Of a stretch of 64,000 bases of DNA, positions 55,548 through 64,000 are shown piece after piece; the first letter of the stretch is position 1, and the number at the start of each line of letters is the position of its first letter. This DNA is from Dendrocalamus latiflorus (taxonomy: Eukaryota; Streptophyta; Magnoliopsida; Poales; Poaceae). Under the pieces are notes generated by a model that was not told the DNA's origin, searched no databases, and saw only the letters and a list, made by a program, of their open reading frames with translations. The translations under genes were made by a program, and so were the position numbers. Where the stretch lies: the NCBI GenBank assembly GCA_017311315.1, contig CM029664.1:46902510-46966509 (forward strand). Reading direction: 5' to 3'.

Positions 55548-57349
55548 ATGGTGGTTCTCACCAGCCCGCCCGCCGTCGATCACATCCCGCTCCTGAGGTC
55601 CCCCGACCCCGGGGACTACTTCGCCGGCGTGCCGGTCGTCGACCTGTCCAGCCCCGGCGCGCCGCGGGCCATCGTCGACGCCTGCGAGCGCTTCGGGTTC
55701 TTCAAGGTCGTGGGCCATGGCGTGCCCGCCGGCACGATGGAGAGGCTGGAGTCGGAGGCCGTCAGGTTCTTCTCGCTGACGCAGGCCGAGAAGGACCGCT
55801 CCGGCCCGGCCTACCCGTTCGGGTACGGCAGCAAGCGGATCGGCCTCAATGGCGACGTGGGGTGGCTCGAGTACCTCCTCCTCGCCGTCGACTCTGCGTC
55901 GCTCTCCGACGCCTGCAGCGTCCCGTCCTGCGCGGTCTTTCGGTAATTCCACATAATCGTTAGCCTTGCGATGTCCGTGCAAGGACGCTAGTGCAGTTAC
56001 TGCTGCTACCTTACTACGACGCGCGTGCCTTTTGGGTTTTACTTAAGCCGTTTGACGTGACACGGTTCGGTGGTGGTGGTGGTGGTGGTGTTGAATTGCA
56101 GGGGCGCGCTGAACGAGTACATCGCGGAGGTGCGGAAGGTGGCGGTGCGGGTGATGGAGGCGATGGCGGAGGGGCTGGGTATTGCGCCGGTGGACGCGCT
56201 GAGCGCGATGGTGACGGAGGAGGGGAGCGACCAGGTGTTCCGGGTGAACCACTACCCGCCGTGCCACGCGCTGCAGGGGCTCGGCTGCAGCTTCACCGGC
56301 TTCGGCGAGCACACCGACCCGCAGCTCATCTCCGTGCTCCGCTCCAACGGCACGTCCGGCCTGCAGATCGCGCTCCGCGACGGGCAGTGGGTGTCCGTGC
56401 CCTCCGACCGCAACGCCTTCTTCGTCAACGTCGGGGATTCGTTGCAGGTATGTCCGTTCCTGGCTCTGACACGTGGCACCAATTCGATCGATCGACGCGC
56501 TCCTTTTTTTTTATTCGCTTCCTCCTCGCACATGTTCTTTTGGCTATTTATTATTCCTTACTCTACAACAATTTGCATTATACTCCATAATAAAATGGTG
56601 TGGATACGATTAAAATGGAAAACTGTGCGCTTTGTTTACAATAGAACAAGGTCACACAGATGCCGGCCCGTCAATTCAGAGCCGCCGTTCGGTCCAAATC
56701 AATATTAAAAGAACCATTTGCTCGCCATCTCGTCACCTGAACTACTAATATAACCCAATTAAGACGAGAACAAGAAAGGAAATGGTTGTTTTTGCATGAT
56801 GGTACGATTGCCACGGCAGCAAGGGGAGTTTCGTGGATAACTACGGCTCTCAAGACCCAATTACTGCCGCCACTCGCAGATTCGGCACATGAACGTAGTG
56901 TTTGTTAGGCATGAACTTGGTGTGATGGTTGCATGGCATCTAATTACATCACCATGCAGAGCCGCCAGATTGCGGTGCGCGCACGGTGCTGTGCACTAAG
57001 ATATATCTTGATCTGATGGATAGGACAAGAAACGCAGATCCATTTTCGGGTGGACAGGTACACATACTGATGTACTGATATACATGGTGTGGTTTTTGGA
57101 TGTGTACAGGTGCTGACCAATGGGAGGTTCAAGAGTGTGAAGCACAGGGTGGTGGCCAACAGCCTGAAATCTAGGGTTTCCTTGATCTACTTTGGAGGGC
57201 CACCATTGGCACAGAGGATTGCACCATTGCCACAGCTGCTGGGGGAGGGAGAGCAGAGCCTGTACAAGGAGTTCACATGGGGTGAGTACAAGAAGGCTGC
57301 CTACAAGTCAAGGCTTGGCGACAACAGGTTGGCCCAGTTTGAGAAGTAG
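55548..57349 (+). CDS. GA2ox4: Gibberellin 2-beta-dioxygenase (C19-GA 2-oxidase)
   Basis: The exons are 55548-55942, 56102-56447 and 57110-57349, giving 326 residues with GT-AG introns of 159 and 662 bp. The enzyme is an Fe(II)/2-oxoglutarate dioxygenase that 2-beta-hydroxylates active C19 gibberellins and their precursors, inactivating them in the cytosol. Visible family features are the N-terminal block VPVVDLSSP, the GSKRIGLNGDVGWLEYLLL segment of C19 GA2ox enzymes, VNHYPPC at 180-186, the iron ligands His202-x-Asp204 (GFGEHTDPQ) and His259 (SVKHRVVAN), and the 2-oxoglutarate-binding Arg269-x-Ser271. All key residues are present, the length is normal, and no break is seen. A TATA box sits 150 bases upstream and (GGT)n precedes the first acceptor. 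The sequence fits the rice GA2ox3/GA2ox4 pair. I favour GA2ox4 from memory of the two proteins, with GA2ox3 or an orthologue in a related grass as the alternative; the family call itself is firm. Confidence 0.95.
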
Positions 57350-57839
57350 CAGCTAGCTGCCTAGCAACAGAAGAGGCCGGTCAAGCAACAGCTTTACAAG
57401 GCAGCTAGCTAGCTTATGCTATGTCACACACCATGAATAAGAGGAAGCTACTAAAGATAAAAGAAAAAGAAGAGCAAGAAGAAGAAGAAGATAATTTCAA
57501 GATGCACATGTACAGTAGGGAGCTAGCTAGGTTCTTTTGGTGGTCTGTGTGCGCGCGCGTCATTGCTACAGCTTGCTTATGACGTGTGTGGTTAGGTGGG
57601 CACCTTTCCTATTTCGGAATGCTGGACGAACGATGAATAGCCTCCAGTAGTTAATGTTGACAAAATATAGCGCAGCAAAGGGGCTCTTTTCTCCCTTTGA
57701 TTAGTTTTTTCTTTTTGCAATTTGCTAATTTCTTCTTGCTGTGTTTTTGCACACTGTACGTGTACTGTGGTGTACGTAACGTAGTCGTGTGTTTGAATTC
57801 GCTGATAGAGATCTCCGTTGGAATTCAATGGCGACTTCA
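57350..57839. other. GA2ox 3' UTR and downstream
   Basis: Includes an (AAG)n-like stretch at 57460-57490, repeated AGCTAGCT motifs and a (CG)n patch near 57550. No other gene is present. Confidence 0.55.
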
Positions 57840-58266
57840 AGGGCCTCCTTTAGGGGCTTAAAGTTTACTTTTGCTTCTAAAAAACCAGAAGCCCCCCAAA
57901 CAGGCAAGCTTGAAATCAGCTTTGAGGAGAAGCCAAAACCTATCTTTTAAGAGAATCAACTAAAAACTAAAAAGCTATGGGAGAGATGTTTTTCTGGCTT
58001 TCAGTGGGTTAGAATTAGGATATTATCACTGTAAGTTGCTGAAAATTAACCACCAAATGCTACCACATAAAAGGAATTCATCCTCAGTCCCGACTCATTT
58101 GCTCTCTCGCGCTCCCATTCTCTCCACAGATGAAGCAGCCAATCAGTTCAACAAAAAGCCAAATTGTCAAACGACCACTTCAGAAAAAGCTACAATTACT
58201 TTTCGTCTAGAAAATCCCAAAGCAGCTTATAGGGGAAAAAAAAGCTACGGCCCCAAGCAGGGCCTA
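57840..58266. mobile_element. Possible MITE downstream of GA2ox
   Basis: The left GGGCCTCCTTTAGGGGCTTA and right (inverse) GGCCCTGCTTGGGGCCGTAG ends are weakly alike. The interior has AGAAGC/GCTTCT pairs typical of a widespread grass MITE with GGGCCTGTTTGG-like ends. No TSD was found. Confidence 0.4.
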
Positions 58267-61251
58267 AATTGATTCTCAAGCTTCGATCCAGCTCTTCGTT
58301 GGCATGGCATGCACTCACTGCAAGCGCAGGCGCATGCGATCGAGCAGTCCTCCTATTTATCCACTCTCTTCTAGCCTGGGCTAGCTTCAATGGATTGGGC
58401 CCTTGCGTAGTTGGATTCCTCTCCAGATGCCCTTGCATTGCCTATACGCTAGTCTGTTATTAGTAGGAGCCTGTTTGGAACACGAAGTTTTACATGAGAT
58501 GGTTTAATTTCTAAATTTTCATGTTCCAAATAAGGACTTTAACGGGTAAGATTCTCAGCTCACTCTCTAGGCCATGTTCCGAATACAAGTTTTTTTACAA
58601 GAATTTCACGAAAAACAGTTTAATTACTACAAAACTAGCAAGGTGCGTGTTTGTACGGTAAGATTTATTTTAAAATTTTTAGTATCAAATGATATAACTT
58701 AGATGTTTAAGAATATATTTACGTATCTTATAGACTATTTAGTATTTTAATGAAAAAGTCCATATAACACTCTGAACTTTACTCGAAAGTTTGTCCAGCA
58801 CCCCGAACTATAAAACCAGATATTCTTTTGCAATCTAGTAAAAATAACATATTGACCTAGTTTTGGATAATGGTATCGCTCGCGTAACACGATGAGTGAA
58901 CGGTTTTATCATGTAGGTTGACATGTTGGTTAAGTTTAGCTGAATGACAGTTAAGGCCCATAGGGCATTCTTTTTCAAATCGAAGCAGAAAGGGAGGGAA
59001 CTATAAGATCTCGCATTTTCACTGATATCGGTATGTCTACTTTAGTCGTTGTCTAACGATATGGAGAATCTTTTTGCCATTGTAGGTGATGTCATACCCC
59101 TTACCAGCGATGGCACGCTCATAGCTACCTGATGGCTCCATATCACTATAGTCATCTTCAATGCAAAAGCTTCATATGCTCTCTGCCAAAGCTTCTCTAT
59201 TATTGAGTTTATATAGACACTGGTCTTTTTGTTCAACGACTTCGACGGGTAGCACGACATTGTCCTTGTCGAGTGGCTAACGTGGGCTGTACGGCATTGT
59301 GCATTCTTTCATGGTCTCCTCTAACACTATTCGTACTATCCTTGCTATAATTTTTATTTTTATTTAAATTTTAGATATTTAGGGATTTTAATTAGGAATT
59401 TATATGGAAACCAAATTGCTAATTTTATTTAATTTATTTTAAATTTTATTTATTTAAGGATTTTACTTTGGAATTGTAAATTGCAAATTTTCTTTTGTTT
59501 TCTATTTTGAATTTCAATCTTATTGATTGGAATTCATATGTAATTCTAATTGCTATTTTTTATTTTTTTTCCTGATTTATGGTTATTTAGATATTTTTAC
59601 TTTGGAATTGATGTCATAATCATATTGTTAAATTTATTTTATTTTTTTATTCTGAATTCATATACAAATCTAATTGTTACTTTTGTTTAATTTTTATTCC
59701 GAATTATTTTTATTTAATTTTACTTAGGAATTCATATATAAATTAAATTGATAATTATATTTTTTTATATTTTAGTTATTTTTATTATAGTTGATATGGA
59801 CTCTTTTTTAAATCTAGACTATTATAATATGTACCCACCATGATCAACGGTGTGAATTTTTCCCTTTTTTCTCTTATTAATGTGAAAATTTCTACACCTT
59901 GAGTATGAACATGATGACTCCTTTTGATTTTACTTTAATAATGTAATACATTAGAAAATTTTTTTTGGGTCTGTTCTTTTCAGCTTCTAAAAACTGTCTT
60001 TTGGCTTTTCTGCAGTAACTAGCTTTTAAACAGAGTATCTTTTTAAGATAGGACCTTCTAGTTAATTGTAGTACATACTGTACCGATTTTATTTATATCG
60101 GTAAAAACCGCACGAGAATTTCTGTTACTTTGTAATCTCTTATACGAATAATTCAAATGCTATAAGCTATAGTAAAAAAAAAGTTTTAACTAAAAAGAAC
60201 ATCTGTTCTCTGCCCCTTTTCCCTGGCAAGTCAGCAATAACACCCACAGGCTGGCATTCTCGAATTAAAGGCGGCACCAGGGGCGTACCACATTGTACGA
60301 CCCGGGATTCTCCACGGGGAATAAAAAGGTGGAGTACGTAAAACGAATTAAGGAGCTGGAAGCTTAGCCTCGCTCGCGCGCGGGACCGCCTGGACAGCGA
60401 CGCCCAAATTAATCGCTCGTGCCTGCTCGGTGGACCCGGACGCGTGGGGCCCACCGGCCGGGGAATTTCCCGCCTGCCCGTGCGGGCCCCGCCCGGCGCT
60501 CGCGCACGGCCACGGCCAATCGGAACTCAGGCGGATGAAGGCAGCGCGCGCGCCTGTGGCGTGGTGGTACCGCGCGCGTCCCGCTGGCGCTGGCTGCCGC
60601 TGCGCGGTCAAAACTCAAAAGGCTCGATCCGCGCGTTCCATTGGCGCGCGTACCACGCAAGCATATCGTTTTACCACCACGTCGTAGCAGGAGCAGGACT
60701 CGCGTATACTCGTACGATCCTGCTAGATTATGCATGTGTGCAGCGCCGCGTTAGCCATACATACTACTCGTACAATACATGTATAATGCAGCTAGCGTCG
60801 GCCATTACTACCATGCATGATGCTTTCTCTAAGGTCGGCCTGCCGGGGACCTCTTTCCCTTCTGGAGTTTTCTGGATTTGGAGGGGCCGCGGGGACTGCT
60901 CGCTACCGCATGCGTTTGCTGCTTCTAGCGCTAGTACTACGGCCGGGCCGGGCTGGCCTGGGGGCCCAGTGACATGCTGGTCTTCTTATATCCACACTAT
61001 TAATGAGCCACTGTTCCAATGTCCCTTTCCAGCAAAGATGCGGGTACGCGGGCGACAGATTTGGATAATTTTCATCACTCGCGCTCCATCATTCCATCAT
61101 CTATCCCTAACTGGTACCCGTTCTAACTGCCTGCTCTATTGCATTGGTTATTTGGTTGCAACGACGATCGATCAATATTAGGTGCTGAACCTCTGCTGCG
61201 TTGACGGATCAACAAGTTTTATGCTAAACATAATTAGCTGATTATAGGTGG
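58267..61251. other. Noncoding, no supported gene
   Basis: The stretch 58470-60180 is AT-rich, with ttattt/aatttt monotony at 59340-59800. The stretch 60280-61180 is GC-rich, and its long open frames on both strands show no recognisable domain or intron structure. Confidence 0.5.
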
Positions 61252-61514
61252 TGATCGGTTCGGCTGAAAAGCTCATGGCTTATAGCTGAAAACAATGTAG
61301 TTGGCTGAAAAAAGCACTGTAGTTGACAGAGGCTTATTTAACATAATTAAATTTAAAAAATTTTAAAAATATAAAAAATATGTTAGCCCATTACGTATAA
61401 TACAAACAAATACGGGAAAAAAGAACCGGTAAAAAAGCTCAACAAAAAGCCAAAAGTTCAGAAAAAGACGAAACTTATGAATAGTGAAAAATAAGCCAGA
61501 AGCCGAGTTCATCA
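61252..61514 (-). repeat. Dispersed AT-rich repeat (MITE-like), copy d
   Basis: Inverse of 46727-46998, with ends TGATCGGTTCGGCT and GCCGAGTTCATCA. Divergence is low enough to align by eye throughout. Confidence 0.7.
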
Positions 61515-62823
61515 GGCTCGGAAGATTGGTCCTGTACTTTTGGGTTTTTACTCTACCTAAAAATCAAAACAAAGCACGATTTTTTAAAATAAATTCTCTA
61601 AACAATTTTTTAAATCTAAAACTGTATACACCATCAATATTTTTATTGTTCGCTGCCGTTTTAACACGGACAAAAGCTATCAGAATCATTCAATTCCCAA
61701 ACAGCTCGTGTCCAGCGCACTGGGAGTTTCCCACCCACTATCCAAAGAACCATCTTACATCACTGCTGGTACTACCTATACGCAACGGACACATACATGA
61801 ACAGAATTAAAGCCGGCTACTCCACACAGGTGCATGCATGCATGCTATCTTTCCCAGAACGGACGAATGGACCCGATCGAACCAGCACGGATTCGCTCAG
61901 CTCGAATTTTGCAACGGTGATGTCTTTCTCCCGTGTCATTTTAGTTTGACCCTAACTAGTGAAACACCCACGGCATTGACCATTGACATGCATGGACATT
62001 GTGCTCTCTTCGACCAAAAGAAAAGCTAAAAAAGATTGCCTGAAAATGATCTGCTCATATTAACTTTATTTTTTGACTTATGCTTAGAGAAGCCAATGGA
62101 TCTGATCATATTGGTATTTGTTTTGGCTTTTGGTTTTAGCTTATAAATAGTAACATCTTGTAGAGAGAGATACCTGCGTGCGATTTTGGCTAATATAAAT
62201 GAAATCACTACAGTGTGTACTACAATCAACTAATAGATTCTGCCTTAAAAGACACCCCGTTTCAAAACTAGGTATTGTAGAAAAGCAGCTTTGAGAAACT
62301 AATACTAACAGGGCCACTCCAGGTTCTATAAACCGCTTCTATCGGCTATCATTACTTTGTTCTTTTACATGTTATAACACACTTTGTATTTTATAATGTT
62401 ACAATTTCGTAAGTCGCATGATGGTCTGAATGTTGTAGTGTCTTTTATTGTACCGTTTTTTTATATAATGCATTCAGTAAAAAAGCCAAAATCCAATACA
62501 AACACTTCCATGTTTATTAGTAACTACTATTCATCAGTTATAATTAAAAACAATGTCCAAAGCTAACACGAACAGAGCCTATATTAGTGATCGTTCTGGC
62601 CTATCGATAGGCTCGTATACAGGCCGATAGGCGCCGCGCTAATGATGCAGCCACGGCGGCCATTCCTGCCGGCCGGCCGGTGAGAGCTATAGCTTAGCTA
62701 GCTAGCTTTTGACCTCGATCGAGATGCGTGTTTTATGTTGTTGCTGGGCAGCGGGCAGTGGCTGCCCTGCCCGCCCGTCTGGAGGTCATTAGTTGTCGCA
62801 CGTACGCGTACGGGAGGATAACA
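61515..62823. other. Noncoding, nothing recognised
   Basis: No exon, RNA gene or bounded element is visible. Confidence 0.5.
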
Positions 62824-63228
62824 TTAGGGTGTGTTTGGTTCGTGGATGGAGGTTGCATCGTATATCCTGGATGAGTGGATGCAGGCTGAGTGGAATCGTA
62901 TTTCAGAAAAAGAAGATGTTTGGTGAGGCTGTATGAGCGGATACAAAAAAATTGAGATGCTGTTTGGTTGCCTGTATGAGCAGATGCAGTCTACCAAACC
63001 TGAGAGGCTGACACGTGGGACCGCATAAGATACACTGCATCCACTCATCCAGGATGGCTAGTGAAGCTCATTTTGAGCGTATCCACCCATCCAGGATGAG
63101 AGCGTATTTTTGCATCCGCTCATACAGGCTGTATCCGCTCATGCAGGCAACCAAACAGGCTCTTTCTCAGATTATACGGATCCACCCATCCAGGACGAAG
63201 GAGATTTAGGCAACCAAACACACCCTTA
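62824..63228. mobile_element. PIF/Harbinger-type (Tourist-like) MITE
   Basis: The element at 62827-63225 has ends GGGTGTGTTTGGTT and the exact inverse AACCAAACACACCC. It is flanked by TTA on both sides (62824-62826, 63226-63228). The interior repeats ccatccaggatg/catcctggatg and ttggttgcctg motifs in both orientations, suggesting internal duplication of arms. Confidence 0.9.
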
Positions 63229-63642
63229 GTGCACGCATGCATGCGAACTCTCGTCGTATGTGCAGCCGGCTGCAGCGGCTCGCAGCTCTGCGTGCTGCTG
63301 CGCTGGTAGCCCCTGCCCTCCCTGCGGTTGTGGTGGCCGCGCCGCGCGTGGCTCCGGTCAGGCCTGGGCCCGGGCCACCCATGAACAGGTTGGATAATTG
63401 GGCCCTGCACGTTTAAGTGGCCAGGCTTTGGGCCTAGCTAGGCCGGTCCAGCGTTCGTACCAGAACGGGAGTTGTTAAATCCAGCGAAGACAACGGTACC
63501 AGCTTTTTTCGATGATTGTTTTTATGAACCTGGCGCACTGGCAGTGGCGGGCAGACCACGAGATCTTTGTTCTTTCCCTCTGGCCTGGAACAAAACGGAG
63601 AGGGAGAAGAAAGGGTTTGCCTCATCACCGCCCCGGTCTGGA
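63229..63642. other. Noncoding, nothing recognised
   Basis: GC-rich at first. No supported gene. Confidence 0.45.
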
Positions 63643-63784
63643 CTAAGGTTCATGCATCGTGATCAAGATCGTAATCGCGTCGCAATTTGCCGTGTGATTG
63701 GCTTATTCACGCCTAAGGTTCATGCATCGTGATGAAGACCGTAATCGCGTCACAATTTGCCGTGCGATTGGCTTATTCACGCCT
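63643..63784. repeat. 70-bp tandem duplication
   Basis: CTAAGGTTCATGCATCGTGA starts at 63643 and again at 63713. The two units share GTAATCGCGTC, CAATTTGCCGTG and GATTGGCTTATTCACGCCT with a few substitutions. Confidence 0.88.
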
Positions 63785-64000
63785 TGTCAGCTGGGGCCGG
63801 GGTTGCCTAAGTACACTGCATTTGGGAATGCCGTTTAGGAGTAACGATCGTGGCAAGCAGAGCGTTCTTTGTTCTCAACAGATGCATCCTCTGGAGAAGC
63901 AAGCCCTGCCACGCCATATGGCAACTTGCTGTGGTCTGTGGACAGAGGACAATACTGCAATCAATTGATCAAGATCAGGACATGCAGAGAATATTTTGTT

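Noticed and set aside
60444..61181. 245-codon plus-strand frame
   Set aside because: Starts in strongly GC-rich sequence with competing minus-strand frames. The translated second half looks like noncoding sequence and no family motif is visible.

Overview
This is plant nuclear DNA, almost certainly from a grass and most likely rice (Oryza). The evidence is intron-bearing genes with GT-AG junctions, GC-rich first exons, and very dense class I and class II transposon debris with textbook target-site duplications (TSDs). A gibberellin 2-oxidase closely resembles the rice GA2ox3/GA2ox4 pair. There is no bacterial-style operon, CRISPR array, rRNA or tRNA that I can support.

Four host loci are visible. 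(1) At the left edge on the minus strand is the 5' part of a La-related (LARP6-type) RNA-binding protein gene. It carries frame disruptions, a mutated splice acceptor and an altered La motif, so it is probably a pseudogene. (2) At 14494-18114 (+) is a complete four-exon DUF642 cell-wall protein with a C-terminal GPI-type tail. (3) At 35065-35283 (+) is a small arabinogalactan-peptide gene with a TATA box. (4) At 55548-57349 (+) is a complete three-exon C19-GA 2-oxidase. The genes do not form a pathway. The shared theme is the cell wall and growth: DUF642 and AG peptide act at the cell surface, and GA2ox lowers active gibberellin.

Between them lies transposon sequence. The most notable element (19611-23944) has ~135-bp terminal inverted repeats and an 8-bp TSD. 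It carries no transposase but does carry a seven-exon plant mobile domain (PMD) gene that is open except for one TAG at codon 10. Others are a 3.7-kb solo LTR with a perfect 5-bp TSD (26006-29681), a truncated copia element (32308-34568), a 3.5-kb CACTA element with a long internal foldback (36420-39917), and a 1.3-kb hAT-like element (12786-14085). Smaller elements include two copies of one hAT MITE 41 kb apart (4002-4544, 45429-45997), a third hAT MITE (52864-53044), a Mutator-type MITE inside the LARP intron (1595-1827), three PIF/Harbinger-type MITEs (9308-9539, 31692-31967, 62827-63225), a TA-TSD MITE (42838-42980), and a hAT transposase remnant (54096-54501).

All identifications come from reading motifs, splice sites and repeats by eye. 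No database search was run, so family names within transposon superfamilies are tentative.
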